A model generated the notes under the pieces. It was not told the DNA's origin and did no database searches. It saw only the letters and a list, made by a program, of their open reading frames with translations. From assembly GCF_025840185.1 (NCBI RefSeq), contig NZ_JAMPJU010000017.1, forward strand, positions 1 to 52,679: a DNA stretch of 52,679 bases, read 5' to 3'. Shown one piece after another: positions 35,447-46,064 of this stretch. The translations under genes were made by a program, and so were the position numbers. The stretch comes from Brenneria izbisi. Its GTDB lineage: Bacteria > Pseudomonadota > Gammaproteobacteria > Enterobacterales > Enterobacteriaceae. The first letter of the stretch is position 1, and each line of letters begins with the position of its first letter.

Positions 35447-37894
35447 TCATGCCGCCTCTGTTTTCTTCTGTGGTTCCGGTGCCGACAGCGGCTTGTCTGC
35501 AGCCAGTTCATCCGCCGCGAAATCGTCAACGTTAATCGAACGCAGGCGGCTGGCTTCGGCTTTGATCAGGAGGTTGGCTTCCTCCTCCGTGATATTGCCT
35601 TCCGTCAATGCCTGCTCTGCCAACTGATCCAATTTCATAAACGGCAGATGTTTACCGCTGGCTTTCGACAAGCGCTGATAGATCGGCTCGGCTGCGATAA
35701 TGTCTTTCAACGCTTCTTCTAACAAACCAATCGGATTATGTTCACTGGCAGCCAGATATTGCCCACGACCCAGACGACTGCGCGTATCGGATGGTATCTG
35801 CAACAGTTTTGCAACTTCATGATCCAGACGGTCGGATGGGGCATCGCACGTGCGACCGAGCGGGAAAATCATAAATGTCAGCAGCCCTGCAATGGCACGA
35901 TTTGGGAAATTACGTAATAGGTCAACCAAGGCCTGTTCCGCCTGATGGAGACTGTCCTGCACGCCCCAGTGAACCAGCGGCAAATCGGCTTTCTGCCGGC
36001 CTTCATCGTCGTAGCGTTTCAGCGTCGCCGAAGCCAGGTAAAGCTGGCTGAGGATATCGCCCAGACGTGCCGAAATACGTTCCCGACGTTTCAGGCTGCC
36101 GCCCAGCACCGCCATGGCAATATCCGCCAGCAACGCCAGATTCGCGCTGAGCCGATTCAGACGTTGATAATAATGTCGCGTTTCGTCACTGACCGGCGCC
36201 TGACTCAGACGACCGTTGGTCAGCCCTAACCAGAAGCTACGCACCGCACTGCCGCCCACATGCCCGATATGTGCAAACAGCGCACGGTCAAAGCGTGGAA
36301 TATCCTTATTCCGCGCGGCATCCATCTCTTCAAGCACATACGGATGGCAACGGATCGCGCCCTGACCGAAGATGATCATACTGCGGGTCAGAATATTCGC
36401 GCCTTCCACGGTGATGGCAATCGGTGAGCCCTGGTAGCAGCGGGCAAGGAAGTTGGCGGGGCCGAGGCAGATGCCTTTCCCGCCGGCAATATCCATGGCG
36501 TCCATCACTGCCCGCTGACCACGCTGGGTACAGTGATATTTCACGATAGCGGACAACACGGCGGGTTTCTCGCTCTGCATAATGCCGCAGGTAATCAGTG
36601 TCGCGGCGGCATCCATGACATACGCATTACCGGCGATACGCGCAAGTGGTTCTTCAATCCCTTCCATTTTGCCGATGGACACCTTGAACTGACGACGAAT
36701 ATAGGCATAGGCGCCGATACCCAGCGCGATCGATTTCAGGTTGCCGGTCGAGTTGGAGGGTAGCGTAATGCCGCGTCCGACGGAGAGGCATTCCATCAGC
36801 ATTCGCCAGCCTTGTCCGGCCATTTTCGGGCCGCCAATGATGTAATCCAGCGGAACGAAAATATTTTCGCCTTGCGTTGGCCCGTTCTGGAAAGGAATGT
36901 TTAGCGGGAAATGGCGACGGCCAATCTTCACGCCGACAGTGTCGGTGGGGATCAGCGCACAGGTAATACCCAGATCGTCGGTTTCGCCCAGCAGATGGTC
37001 TGGATCGTACAATTTAAAGGCCAGACCAAGCACTGTGGCGACCGGAGCCAGCGTGATATAGCGTTTATTCCAGGTCAGGCGCATTCCCAGCACCTGTTCG
37101 CCGTGCCAGTCGCCATAACACACGACGCCGATATCCGGGATTGATCCGGCATCCGAGCCTGCTTCGGGGCTGGTCAGGGCAAAGCAGGGGATTTCCTGGC
37201 CCTGCGCCAGACGCGGCAAATAATGATCTTTCTGCTCGTCGGTGCCGTAATGTTGCAACAGTTCACCGGGGCCGAGTGAATTCGGCACACCGACGGTAAT
37301 CGCCAGAATGCTGGAGACGCCAGCCAGCTTTTGCAGCACCAGCGCTTGCGCATAAGCGGAAAACGCCAGTCCGCCGTACTGCTTTTTGATGATCATGGCG
37401 AAGAAGCGGTGCTGCTTGAGAAATGCCCATAATTCCGGCGGCAGATCGGCGCGTTCGTGGGTGATCTCAAAATCGTTGGCCATGCGACAGGCGTCTTCCA
37501 CCGGGCCGTCAAGAAAGGCTTGTTCTTCAGCGGTCAGCCGCGGCTGCGGGTAGTTGTGCAGTTTTTTCCAGTCTGGGACGCCGCGGAAAAGGTCACCTTC
37601 CCACCAGGTGGTGCCCGCATCAATCGCCTCTTTTTCCGTGTTGGACATCGGCGGCATGACCTTCTGGAACAGGCGCAGCGCGGATGCAGAGAACAGCCGA
37701 CGGCGAAGCGGCAATAGGTTAACGGCGATCAACGCGATAACCAGCGGGATCACTGTCCAGACCGGCCACAGCAGCATGACGGACATGGCGGCGAAGTAGG
37801 CAACAAGTATCGCGCTGCTGATAATCAGGCTGATACGGTGATAGAACATGGCACCGATAATAATCAGTAAAAGCAAAATACTGATAGCAACCAT
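35447..37894 (-). CDS. fadE: Acyl-CoA dehydrogenase FadE
   Basis: FadE catalyses the first, FAD-dependent step of fatty acid beta-oxidation. The 815-residue protein begins with two hydrophobic segments ([34 protein letters not shown]), then the acyl-CoA dehydrogenase body ([37 protein letters not shown]) and a long C-terminal domain unique to this type. ATG 37894 gives [10 protein letters not shown] and 815 residues, as in E. coli (814); an in-frame ATG at 37993 would overlap the operator-like palindrome. It is divergent from gmhA. Confidence 0.95.
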   Translation of the reverse strand: MVAISILLLLIIIGAMFYHRISLIISSAILVAYFAAMSVMLLWPVWTVIPLVIALIAVNLLPLRRRLFSASALRLFQKVMPPMSNTEKEAIDAGTTWWEGDLFRGVPDWKKLHNYPQPRLTAEEQAFLDGPVEDACRMANDFEITHERADLPPELWAFLKQHRFFAMIIKKQYGGLAFSAYAQALVLQKLAGVSSILAITVGVPNSLGPGELLQHYGTDEQKDHYLPRLAQGQEIPCFALTSPEAGSDAGSIPDIGVVCYGDWHGEQVLGMRLTWNKRYITLAPVATVLGLAFKLYDPDHLLGETDDLGITCALIPTDTVGVKIGRRHFPLNIPFQNGPTQGENIFVPLDYIIGGPKMAGQGWRMLMECLSVGRGITLPSNSTGNLKSIALGIGAYAYIRRQFKVSIGKMEGIEEPLARIAGNAYVMDAAATLITCGIMQSEKPAVLSAIVKYHCTQRGQRAVMDAMDIAGGKGICLGPANFLARCYQGSPIAITVEGANILTRSMIIFGQGAIRCHPYVLEEMDAARNKDIPRFDRALFAHIGHVGGSAVRSFWLGLTNGRLSQAPVSDETRHYYQRLNRLSANLALLADIAMAVLGGSLKRRERISARLGDILSQLYLASATLKRYDDEGRQKADLPLVHWGVQDSLHQAEQALVDLLRNFPNRAIAGLLTFMIFPLGRTCDAPSDRLDHEVAKLLQIPSDTRSRLGRGQYLAASEHNPIGLLEEALKDIIAAEPIYQRLSKASGKHLPFMKLDQLAEQALTEGNITEEEANLLIKAEASRLRSINVDDFAADELAADKPLSAPEPQKKTEAA

Positions 37895-37993
37895 AGTGCG
37901 TCTCCAGAATTGTCGTCGACTGAAGGAACCTTTTATCCGCATTTGACGCTGTATTTTCAGGCAAAATAGCGGTAGAAAAGGTGACTCAGTCAT

Positions 37994-38010
37994 AAGAGGT
38001 CTGACCTGTT
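37994..38010. promoter_or_regulatory. Candidate FadR operator ahead of fadE
   Basis: AAGAGGTCTGACCTGTT contains AGGTC-T-GACCT, an exact palindrome with the FadR core GGTCNGACC. It is 100 bp upstream of fadE, where E. coli fadE is repressed by FadR in the absence of long-chain acyl-CoA. Confidence 0.65.
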
Positions 38011-38224
38011 TATCTGTATTTGTTGTAGTTTATTTGCTTATTTTTATCAATTTATTTACATCATAATTACAACTTGATTCACAAATTCCGCAACCGCTCA
38101 GGGTTTTCTGATTGCCGTCAGCGATCCTGCTGATCGTGCGATTGCGCGCTTCTCGCTGTTTCTTCGATCCGCTACACTGCATGGCAGAATAGAATGATGC
38201 CACCCTACATAATGAGAGGATCCC

Positions 38225-38806
38225 ATGTATCAGGACTTAATCCGTAATGAACTGAAAGAAGCGGCATACACGTTGAATAGTTTTTTGAGCGATGATGCGA
38301 ATATTCAATCAATTCAAAACGCAGCGGTGCTGCTGGCCAATGCGTTTAAAGCGGGGGGGAAAGTCATTTCCTGCGGTAATGGCGGTTCACACTGTGATGC
38401 GATGCATTTTGCCGAAGAACTGACAGGCCGTTACCGTGAAAACCGCCCTGGTTATCCGGCTATCGCCATTTCTGATCCCAGCCACCTTTCTTGTGTCAGC
38501 AACGATTTCGGCTATGACTTTGTGTTTTCTCGTTATGTTGAATCGCTGGGACGTGAAGGCGATGTGTTGTTGGGCATCTCCACATCGGGCAATTCAGGCA
38601 ATATCATCAAGGCCATCGCCGCCGCGAAATCCAAAGGCATGAAAGTGATTACGCTGACGGGTAAAGATGGCGGTAAAATGGCGGGAATGGCGGATGTCGA
38701 AATCCGCGTCCCTCACTTCGGTTACGCGGATCGTATTCAGGAAATTCATATCAAGGCGATTCATATCCTGATTCAGTTGATTGAAAAAGAGATGGCTGGT
38801 AAATAA
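38225..38806 (+). CDS. gmhA: Sedoheptulose 7-phosphate isomerase
   Basis: GmhA (LpcA) makes D-glycero-D-manno-heptose 7-phosphate, the first step to the LPS inner-core heptose. The 193-residue SIS-domain protein shows [40 protein letters not shown] and a zinc-ligand region near [15 protein letters not shown]. Length and N-terminus [17 protein letters not shown] match E. coli. yafJ follows 37 bp later on the same strand, as in E. coli. Confidence 0.96.
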   Translation: MYQDLIRNELKEAAYTLNSFLSDDANIQSIQNAAVLLANAFKAGGKVISCGNGGSHCDAMHFAEELTGRYRENRPGYPAIAISDPSHLSCVSNDFGYDFVFSRYVESLGREGDVLLGISTSGNSGNIIKAIAAAKSKGMKVITLTGKDGGKMAGMADVEIRVPHFGYADRIQEIHIKAIHILIQLIEKEMAGK

Positions 38807-38843
38807 GCGCAACAAACACGCGGGAGCGGGCAGGAGAGTCAAA

Positions 38844-39611
38844 ATGTGTGAACTGCTTGGGATGAGCGCGAATGTACCGACGGATATCTGTTTCAGTTTT
38901 ACCGGACTGATTCAGCGTGGCGGTCGCACCGGGCCGCACCGGGATGGTTGGGGCATTACGTTTTATGAAGGGAATGGCTGTCGAACCTTCAAGGATCCGC
39001 TGCCAAGCTACAACTCGCCGATTGCCCGGTTAGTGCAGGATTATCCCATCAAGTCTTGCTCGGTGGTGTCACATATTCGGCAAGCCAACCGGGGCGCGGT
39101 ATCGCTGGAAAACACTCACCCTTTTACCCGCGAGTTATGGGGCAGAAACTGGACGTTTGCCCACAACGGACAGTTGAAAGGGTATCGCTCGTTAAAAACG
39201 GGGATGTTTAGGCCAGTGGGACAAACTGACAGCGAGTTTGCTTTCTGTTGGCTGTTGCACCAGCTATCGCAGCGCTATCCCCGGACGCCGGGGAACTGGC
39301 CGGGGGTATTCCGTTATATCGCGCAACAGGCGGATGTCTTGCGTCAGAAAGGCGTGTTCAACATGCTGTTGTCGGACGGTCGTTTCGTCATGGGATATTG
39401 TTCAACCAAATTGTACTGGATCACGCGGCGGGCGCCATTTGGCAAAGCGACGTTGCTGGATCAGGATGTGGAAATCGATTTTCAGCAACAGACGACGCCG
39501 AATGATGTGGTGACGGTGCTGGCAACTCAGCCGCTGACCGGCAATGAAACCTGGCATAAAATCATGCCAGGCGAGTTTGTCTTATTCTGTTTTGGTGAAC
39601 GCGTAATCTGA
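38844..39611 (+). CDS. yafJ: Class II glutamine amidotransferase YafJ
   Basis: A 255-residue Ntn-type amidotransferase: MCELLGMSANVPTDICFSF places Cys2 as nucleophile, and THPFTRELWGRNWTFAHNGQ is the substrate-binding segment. ATG 38844 is required to give the Cys-2 N-terminus. There is no partner synthetase domain, so the acceptor is unknown. Its last 30 bp overlap the end of convergent yafK. Confidence 0.92.
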   Translation: MCELLGMSANVPTDICFSFTGLIQRGGRTGPHRDGWGITFYEGNGCRTFKDPLPSYNSPIARLVQDYPIKSCSVVSHIRQANRGAVSLENTHPFTRELWGRNWTFAHNGQLKGYRSLKTGMFRPVGQTDSEFAFCWLLHQLSQRYPRTPGNWPGVFRYIAQQADVLRQKGVFNMLLSDGRFVMGYCSTKLYWITRRAPFGKATLLDQDVEIDFQQQTTPNDVVTVLATQPLTGNETWHKIMPGEFVLFCFGERVI

Positions 39612-40310
39612 GGTTGACTGGCTGGCCATCAGCGGCGGATTAACGACATATTGTCCATTAAATACCGTGACGCTCGGCGGTTGATAGTGCTGATTGAAAT
39701 ATGTGTAACCCGGCTGTAACTGGCGCCAGAAACGGTAATAGGTTGAATTGCGATGGCGCCGCATGTTTTGTTCTGTCATGCGAAACGGATAAATAGCGAT
39801 ATCGATTTTCATCTGACCATTTTGAAACGCGCGTTCGGCGTAATGATAGATTTCTTCCATATACTGGTTGGTCATGGCATAGCAGCCGACGGATACGCAT
39901 TCGCCGTGGATCATCAGATATTTGCCGGAGTATCCCTGCGACTTATCATACTCGTTGGGAAAACCGATGTTTATCGCCCGGTAATATTGGCTGTCTGGCT
40001 TAAGGTGCCGAACGTCAACCTGATAGAATCCTTCAGGACTTTTAAAATCACCTTCGATACGCTTCGGCCCCAACCCGCCCGAATATTTACAAATTGGATA
40101 ATTATCCAATAAGCGATAACTATTTCCGACTTTGGCATAGAGTTCTAATACTCTCTCTTCCTTAAATATTTGAATATAAATCGGAGAGCCTGATAATTGC
40201 TGTTTCAATTCTTTTGCTATGGCTATCGGCGCGAGTTCACTGGCTGCGCTGGTAACAACAATGGCGGGCAAAAAAAACAACATCGCAAAAGATAACGCGA
40301 TTTTTTGCAT
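39582..40310 (-). CDS. dpaA: L,D-transpeptidase-family protein DpaA/YafK
   Basis: A 242-residue periplasmic protein with a signal peptide (MQKIALSFAMLFFLPAIVVT, cleavage about SAA-SELAP). The YkuD catalytic motif LMIHGECVSVGCYAMTN with its His and Cys is intact. The E. coli orthologue releases Braun lipoprotein from peptidoglycan by cutting the meso-DAP-lysine bond. Unlike E. coli, where yafJ and yafK lie in tandem, here the gene is inverted and converges on yafJ with a 30-bp overlap. Confidence 0.88.
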   Translation of the reverse strand: MQKIALSFAMLFFLPAIVVTSAASELAPIAIAKELKQQLSGSPIYIQIFKEERVLELYAKVGNSYRLLDNYPICKYSGGLGPKRIEGDFKSPEGFYQVDVRHLKPDSQYYRAINIGFPNEYDKSQGYSGKYLMIHGECVSVGCYAMTNQYMEEIYHYAERAFQNGQMKIDIAIYPFRMTEQNMRRHRNSTYYRFWRQLQPGYTYFNQHYQPPSVTVFNGQYVVNPPLMASQSTSDYAFTKTE

Positions 40311-40523
40311 TATGGATCCTGATGAAATAAATGCTGTGTTCTTATACGGTGCATTTCGTCCCGTATTCCTATGCCTTTAGGCGAATGAAAAACAAATTCA
40401 CATTATCATTGCTTTCATTTTAATCAAGCATGAACGGCTTTTTTAATACGTTAAGGCTGAAAATTCGATGAGCAGGAAAGGCATGACGGTTGTGGCAATC
40501 CACACTCTGATGGGCTTCATAGC

Positions 40524-40559
40524 TTGTCTGATTTTTGATTTAACTGTATATTTGTACAG
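40524..40559 (+). promoter_or_regulatory. dinB promoter with LexA box
   Basis: CTGTATATTTGTACAG (40544-40559) fits the LexA consensus CTGN10CAG. A -35-like TTGTCT (40524-40529) and a -10 TATATT (40547-40552), separated by 17 bp, place the -10 inside the box, so LexA would block RNA polymerase until DNA damage. Confidence 0.85.
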
Positions 40560-40576
40560 TCTTGTTGGGGGTGTAC

Positions 40577-41635
40577 ATGCGGAAAATTATTCATGTGGAT
40601 ATGGATTGCTTCTACGCGGCCATTGAGATGCGTGATAACCCGCGTCTGCGCGATATTCCGCTGGCGATTGGCGGCAGTTCCGAACGCCGTGGCGTAATCA
40701 GCACCGCGAATTATCCTGCACGTCGCTATGGCGTGCGTAGCGCGATGGCTACTGCCACGGCATTACGTCTCTGTCCCCATCTGACCTTGCTCTCCGGCAG
40801 AATGGAGGTTTACAAGGCCGCGTCCCGCCAGATCCGTGATATTTTCGCTCGCTACACCTCGCTTATTGAACCGCTTTCTCTCGATGAAGCCTATCTGGAT
40901 GTTACCCACAGCACTCATTGCAATGGTTCCGCGACGCTGATGGCGGAAGAAATCCGGCAGACGATTTTCAGGGAGTTGGGCCTGACCGCATCGGCAGGCG
41001 TAGCGCCAATCAAATTCCTCGCTAAAGTCGCTTCCGAGATCAATAAACCCAACGGTCAATATGTGATCCCGCCCGACCAGGTGGATGCCTTTATTTTGCA
41101 ACTGCCGCTGGAGAAGATCCCCGGCGTCGGTAAGGTCACCGCCAAACGCCTGGAGGAAAAGGGGATGCTGACCTGTGCTGATGTGCGTCGCCATGAACTG
41201 GCGCAACTGCTGAAAAGCTTCGGAAAATTTGGCCGTATCCTGTGGGAGCGCTGTCATGGCATTGATGAGCGGCCTGTCTCGCCTGATCGGTTGCGCAAGT
41301 CGGTGGGGGTTGAGAAAACGTTGGCGAAAGATATCCATCACTGGCATGAATGCGAAGGGCTGATTGAACAGTTGTATCAGGAACTTGAATTGCGGTTAAA
41401 ACGGGTGAAACCCGATCTGCATATCGCCCGACAAGGCGTTAAACTGAAATTTGATGATTTTCGGCAAACGACGCAGGAACATGTGTGGCCGGTATTGAAC
41501 AAACAGGATCTCGTCAGACTGGCGCGACAAACCTGGGAGGAACGGCGGGAGACGCGTGGCGTGCGGTTGGTAGGGTTACATGTCACGCTGCTTGATCCGC
41601 AGATTGAACGACAACTGGTGCTGAACTGGGAATAA
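40577..41635 (+). CDS. dinB: DNA polymerase IV
   Basis: A 352-residue Y-family translesion polymerase. [17 protein letters not shown] and [12 protein letters not shown] supply the catalytic Asp and Asp-Glu, [20 protein letters not shown] is the helix-hairpin-helix, and the C-terminus ends QLVLNWE, a likely beta-clamp-binding tail. Start ATG 40577 gives [12 protein letters not shown] as in E. coli. SOS control is shown by the LexA box just upstream. The E. coli yafN/yafO toxin-antitoxin pair that follows dinB is absent. Confidence 0.97.
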   Translation: MRKIIHVDMDCFYAAIEMRDNPRLRDIPLAIGGSSERRGVISTANYPARRYGVRSAMATATALRLCPHLTLLSGRMEVYKAASRQIRDIFARYTSLIEPLSLDEAYLDVTHSTHCNGSATLMAEEIRQTIFRELGLTASAGVAPIKFLAKVASEINKPNGQYVIPPDQVDAFILQLPLEKIPGVGKVTAKRLEEKGMLTCADVRRHELAQLLKSFGKFGRILWERCHGIDERPVSPDRLRKSVGVEKTLAKDIHHWHECEGLIEQLYQELELRLKRVKPDLHIARQGVKLKFDDFRQTTQEHVWPVLNKQDLVRLARQTWEERRETRGVRLVGLHVTLLDPQIERQLVLNWE

Positions 41636-41657
41636 GCAACCGCCGCTGCCTGCGGCA

Positions 41658-41684
41658 AAGAGGCGGCCTTTGCAGTCGCCTCTT
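41658..41684. terminator. Hairpin between convergent dinB and pepD
   Basis: AAGAGGCG and CGCCTCTT form an 8-bp stem with an 11-nt loop midway between the two stop codons. T tracts are short, so it is only probable as a shared terminator. Confidence 0.5.
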
Positions 41685-41696
41685 ATCACCTGATGA

Positions 41697-43157
41697 TTAC
41701 GTGCGTTCAGGAATGGCTTTCAGCAAGGCCGTAAGCAGCTGCCAGTACTGGCCCACGCTGGCGATATGAACTTGCTCGTCGGGTGAGTGCGGACCAGTAA
41801 TGGTTGGCCCGATAGAAACCATGTCCATATCTGGATAGGGCTTTTTGAACAGGCCGCATTCCAGTCCGGCATGGATCACCATGATGCTCGGCGTTTTATT
41901 GAACAGCTTCTGGTATGTTTCGCGCGCCAACTGCATCACTTGTGAGTTTGCATCCGGCTGCCAGCCAGGATAGCCGCCTTTGGGCGAGGTATGCGCGCCC
42001 GCCAGTTGTCCCAGCGCAGTGAGCATGCTCACAACGTAGTCTTTGCCGCTATCGACCAGTGAGCGGATCAGACAGACGATTTCTGTTTCCCGCTCGTTCA
42101 TGGTGACGACGCCGAGATTTAATGAGGTTTCCACTACGCCTTTCACGGCATCACTCATGCGGATCACGCCGTTTGGCATGGCGTTCAGCAATGCCAGCAG
42201 CCGATCGCGGCTATCTTTGGTTAGCGCCAGTGCTGGAGTATCACGGGTTTCCACCAGGATGTTCAAATTTTTCTCGACGGCAGCCAGTTCATTTTTCAGC
42301 GTAGACAGATATGCCTGCGCTGATGCTTTCAGGTGACCGACGTTAGCTGCCGGCAATGCCAGCGTGACAAAGGATTCGCGAGGAATGGCGTTACGCAGCG
42401 TACCGCCGCTCAAATCAAGAAGACGGAGATCCAGTTTTTCCGCCTGTTCAAACAGGAAACGGGCCAGCAATTTGTTGGCGTTACCCAGACCGAGATGAAT
42501 ATCACAGCCGGAATGACCGCCTTTCAAACCTTTGATAGTCAGTTTCAGCGTCTGATAGCCAGCCGGCAGCGCTTCACGCACTAACGGTAAACGGGTAATG
42601 AAGTCAATGCCGCCGGCACAGCCCATGTAGATTTCGCCTTCTTCTTCCGAATCGGTGTTGATCAGGATTTCACCTTGCAGCCAGTTCGGTTGCAGGCCAA
42701 AAGCGCCATCCATACCGGATTCTTCGGTCATGGTTAGCAGAACTTCCAGCGGACCGTGTTTGACGCTGCTATCCGCCAGCACCGCCAACGCCGACGCCAT
42801 ACCGATGCCATTGTCGGCGCCCAGCGTGGTGCCGCGGGCTTTTACCCATTCGCCATCAATGTATGGTTGGATGGGATCGGTGGTGAAATCATGCACGGTG
42901 TCATTGTTTTTCTGCGGCACCATGTCCAGGTGCGCCTGTAGCACCACCGGTTTGCGATTTTCCATACCCGCGGTAGCCGCTTTGCGCAACAGGATATTGC
43001 CAACCTGATCGCGTTCGGCATGGATGCCTTTTTCTTTCGCCCACTCAAGGATGTGTGCCGCCAGCGCTTCTTCATGGTAAGACGGATGAGGAATAGAACA
43101 GATCTTGGCAAAAATGTCCCACAACGGTTGCGGGGCAAGTTGAGACAATTCAGACAC
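41697..43157 (-). CDS. pepD: Aminoacyl-histidine dipeptidase (peptidase D)
   Basis: A 486-residue M20-family zinc dipeptidase hydrolysing Xaa-His dipeptides in the cytoplasm. Metal sites: VLQAHLDMVPQKN, LGADNGIGMASAL, MTEESGMDGAFGL and DSEEEGEIYMGCAGG. The start is a GTG at 43157, which yields (M)SELSQLAPQPLWDIFAKI as in E. coli and has GGAGA 8 bases upstream; an in-frame ATG at 43232 would add 25 unrelated residues. Divergent from gpt. Confidence 0.95.
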   Translation of the reverse strand: MSELSQLAPQPLWDIFAKICSIPHPSYHEEALAAHILEWAKEKGIHAERDQVGNILLRKAATAGMENRKPVVLQAHLDMVPQKNNDTVHDFTTDPIQPYIDGEWVKARGTTLGADNGIGMASALAVLADSSVKHGPLEVLLTMTEESGMDGAFGLQPNWLQGEILINTDSEEEGEIYMGCAGGIDFITRLPLVREALPAGYQTLKLTIKGLKGGHSGCDIHLGLGNANKLLARFLFEQAEKLDLRLLDLSGGTLRNAIPRESFVTLALPAANVGHLKASAQAYLSTLKNELAAVEKNLNILVETRDTPALALTKDSRDRLLALLNAMPNGVIRMSDAVKGVVETSLNLGVVTMNERETEIVCLIRSLVDSGKDYVVSMLTALGQLAGAHTSPKGGYPGWQPDANSQVMQLARETYQKLFNKTPSIMVIHAGLECGLFKKPYPDMDMVSIGPTITGPHSPDEQVHIASVGQYWQLLTALLKAIPERT

Positions 43158-43499
43158 TTTTTGCGTCTCCTTTATCAGCGAGCCTGTTTTCGGCGTCTGG
43201 TGTTCAGGCGCGACAGGTGGAAGGTTAATCACGATCAGCCATCCGATATGGCGTGTCGCGACAGAATATCACTTTCTGCCGGGCGCGGGGAAAATTGGCG
43301 ACGCGCTTACCGCCTCCCCTTTTTGTACTGACGTAACGCTGAATTTTGATTTGGACAGCATGGATAGTGCGAAAACCTGATTCTCAGGCTGAGAAATACT
43401 GGTTTTTATGGCTTTGGATATCTATAATCTCGCGCAACCTTTTTTCCCCCTCAGACTCAAATTAAGCCAATTACCTTCGATTCGGCTGGGATATATTTT

Positions 43500-43958
43500 A
43501 TGAGCGAAAAGTACGTCGTAACCTGGGATATGTTGCAAATCCAGGCCCGCAAACTGGCACAGCGTTTACTGCCTGCCGAACAATGGAAAGGCATCATTGC
43601 CGTTAGCCGCGGCGGGTTGGTTCCCGCTGCGCTGCTGGCGCGTGAACTGGGGATTCGTCACGTTGATACCGTTTGCATTTCCAGCTATGACCATGATAAC
43701 CAGCGCGAAATGAAAGTGCTCAAGCGTGCAGAGGGTGATGGCGAAGGTTTTATCGTTGTCGATGATCTGGTTGATACCGGCGGTACGGCCAAAGCGATTC
43801 GCGATATGTACCCCAAAGCGCGTTTTGTCACCATTTTCGCTAAACCTGCGGGCAAACCGCTGGTTGACGACTATATCGTCGATATCCCGCAGGATACTTG
43901 GATCGAACAGCCGTGGGACATGGGCGTGGTGTTTGTGCCGCCGTTGTCTGGCCGTTAA
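43500..43958 (+). CDS. gpt: Xanthine-guanine phosphoribosyltransferase
   Basis: A 152-residue purine-salvage enzyme, nearly residue-for-residue E. coli Gpt. [16 protein letters not shown] is the PRPP-binding loop and [19 protein letters not shown] the N-terminus. It converts xanthine and guanine plus PRPP to nucleotides. It is the only salvage gene in this purine-rich window, far from the hpx genes. Confidence 0.98.
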   Translation: MSEKYVVTWDMLQIQARKLAQRLLPAEQWKGIIAVSRGGLVPAALLARELGIRHVDTVCISSYDHDNQREMKVLKRAEGDGEGFIVVDDLVDTGGTAKAIRDMYPKARFVTIFAKPAGKPLVDDYIVDIPQDTWIEQPWDMGVVFVPPLSGR

Positions 43959-43978
43959 TCGCTATTTATTGTTTGTTT

Positions 43979-44010
43979 TAATGCCCGGTTCCGCCGGGCA
44001 TTGTTGTTTA
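43979..44010 (+). terminator. Terminator after gpt
   Basis: ATGCCCGG (43981-43988) pairs with CCGGGCAT (43994-44001) around TTCCG, followed by TGTTGTTTA. It lies 23 bases after the gpt stop. Confidence 0.65.
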
Positions 44011-44219
44011 TGAAGATTATTGTTTATGTGACTGTCGAATTGTTGAATGCATCATGCATGAGACAACGGGGACGCTTTGAGTGGCGTGCATTTCTGCGCT
44101 GCGCTGTTTGTCTTCATCACCATGAGTCCGTTACACTCGGTGTGTATTAATTCTGGTATTGTTAATACGGTAAAGGTCTGTTGGTCCGCTAACGGCGGTT
44201 TACATTAATGGAGGTCGCT

Positions 44220-45470
44220 TTGGCGCAAGCTAATCTGTCTGAAACCCTCTTCAAACCCTCGTTTAAACACGCGGAAACTTCCACGCTAGTCAGGCGGACG
44301 CGTCATACATCGGAAGCGTTGGGTGTGCATTACACGCTGGAAGGCGAGAATACCCGTAACTGGTATCGAATGATCAACCGGTTGATGTGGATCTGGCGCG
44401 GCGTCGAACCGTGGGATATTGAAGCGGTATTGGCGCGTATCGCCGTGAGCAATGAGAAAAGAAGCAGCGAACATTTGCTGGATACCGTGATTGGTTACCG
44501 TAGCGGCAACTGGATTTATGAGTGGGCTAAGCAGGGCGCAAATTGGCAGCAGCAAGCCATGGACGGAACCGATTGCGCGCAAAACGGCCAATACTGGCTG
44601 AACGCCGCCAATCTCTACAGCATTGCGGCTTATCCGTATATTAAAGGCGATGAACTGGCTGAGCAGGCGCAGACCCTGGCTAACCGTGCTTATGAAGAAG
44701 CGGCGAAATATCTTCCTTATGAGTTAAAAGAGCTCACTTTTCCAATTCAGGGAGGCGGATCACTGACCGGCTTCCTGCATTTACCTCAGCAAGGCGAAGC
44801 GCCTTTCCCGACCATTCTGGTGTGCGGCAGTCTGGATACGCTGCAAAGCGATTATTATCGCCTGTTTCGTGATTACCTGGCGCCAGCGGGTATGGCGATG
44901 TTGACCATCGATGTTCCCTCTGTAGGATTTTCGTCTCGCTGGAAGCTGGATCAGGATTCGAGTTTCCTGCATCAACAGGTTTTACGGGCGTTACCGGATG
45001 TGCCCTGGGTTGATCATTGTCGCGTCGGCGCGTTTGGTTTTCGCTTCGGCGCCAATATCGCGGTGCGCCTCGCCTATCTCGAATCGCAGCGTTTACGCGC
45101 GGTCGCCTGTCTGGGACCGGTGGTACATCACTTACTGTGTGATACGCAGCGCCAGCAACAGGTGCCGGATATGTTTATGGATGTGCTGGCCAGTCGGCTG
45201 GGGATGCCATTCTCTACCGATATGGCATTGAAAACGGAACTGGGGCGCTATTCCCTGAAAACGCAAGGATTGCTGGGCCGCCGTTGTCCCACGCCCATGC
45301 TGGCCGGATACTGGGATAATGATGTGGTGAGTCCGAAGGAAGAGGCTGCCTTGATCGTCAACTCGTCCGTGCGGGGGAAATTGTTGCCGGTTAATTTTTC
45401 ACCGGTCTATCAAAACTTTCATCGGGCATTGCAGGAGATCAGCAACTGGCTGGGCAAACAATTAAGTTAG
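44220..45470 (+). CDS. frsA: Esterase FrsA (fermentation-respiration switch protein)
   Basis: A 416-residue alpha/beta-hydrolase-like protein with [18 protein letters not shown] (nucleophile-elbow region) and [21 protein letters not shown]. In E. coli it interacts with unphosphorylated EIIA(Glc), and esterase activity is reported. Start is set at TTG 44220, since GGAGG (44209-44213) lies 6 bases upstream and the following [12 protein letters not shown] equals the E. coli start. The nearby ATG at 44208 overlaps that ribosome-binding site; it would add only four residues. Confidence 0.9.
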   Translation: MAQANLSETLFKPSFKHAETSTLVRRTRHTSEALGVHYTLEGENTRNWYRMINRLMWIWRGVEPWDIEAVLARIAVSNEKRSSEHLLDTVIGYRSGNWIYEWAKQGANWQQQAMDGTDCAQNGQYWLNAANLYSIAAYPYIKGDELAEQAQTLANRAYEEAAKYLPYELKELTFPIQGGGSLTGFLHLPQQGEAPFPTILVCGSLDTLQSDYYRLFRDYLAPAGMAMLTIDVPSVGFSSRWKLDQDSSFLHQQVLRALPDVPWVDHCRVGAFGFRFGANIAVRLAYLESQRLRAVACLGPVVHHLLCDTQRQQQVPDMFMDVLASRLGMPFSTDMALKTELGRYSLKTQGLLGRRCPTPMLAGYWDNDVVSPKEEAALIVNSSVRGKLLPVNFSPVYQNFHRALQEISNWLGKQLS

Positions 45471-45566
45471 TGCATGCGATTGTCTTTGCAGCATTATTTC
45501 GCCAGTGAGTTGATAAATTGCCATTCTCTGCTAAAAAGAAGATTCAACCTGAGGAGATTGCTGATG

Positions 45567-45938
45567 ATGTTACCGAGTGGACACCCGAAAAGCAGGCTCA
45601 TGAAGAACTTTGCATCGTTGGGACCCTACTTGCGTGAAGGGCAGTGCGAACACCAACATTTTTTCTTCGATTGTCTGGCCGTTTGCGTCAACGTCAAGCC
45701 TGCGCCTGAGAAACGGGAGTTCTGGGGCTGGTGGTTGACTCTGGAAGATCAGGGGCATGTTTTTACCTATGACTACCATTTTGGTCTGTATGATAAAAGC
45801 GGCAACTGGTGTGAAGAGAAAATCAAAGATAAAGAGGTGATGGCTCAACTTGAAAAAACCAAACAAGCATTCCATGTTCGTCTGGAAAAATTGCTAAAAT
45901 CGTTGGAACCCGCCTGTGCATTAACCGCACGACCGTGA
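45567..45938 (+). CDS. crl: Sigma factor-binding protein Crl
   Basis: Crl binds RpoS and helps it form holoenzyme. [21 protein letters not shown] and [20 protein letters not shown], then FWGWWLTLE, are the conserved core. It is about 123 residues, ten shorter than E. coli Crl (133), the loss being in the C-terminus. ATG 45567 is used; an ATG one codon earlier at 45564 is equally served by GAGGAG at 45551. A longer upstream frame lacks family resemblance. phoE, next in E. coli, is missing before proB. Confidence 0.92.
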   Translation: MLPSGHPKSRLMKNFASLGPYLREGQCEHQHFFFDCLAVCVNVKPAPEKREFWGWWLTLEDQGHVFTYDYHFGLYDKSGNWCEEKIKDKEVMAQLEKTKQAFHVRLEKLLKSLEPACALTARP

Positions 45939-46064
45939 TATTTCCCATTTGATCCCCGATTTTATTCACAGGTTTTCGCGTTGAGCCTGTTGGCATAACG
46001 CGTCTGTCCTGTTACAACGTTTCCCTGATTTGTCTTTTTTATGACGACTAACGGTAGAAAAATT

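Noticed and set aside
43430..43499. Possible PurR box ahead of gpt (GCGCAACCTTTTTTCC)
   Set aside because: Only partly like the purine box ACGCAAACGTTTTCGT and lacks palindromic symmetry; not enough to call.
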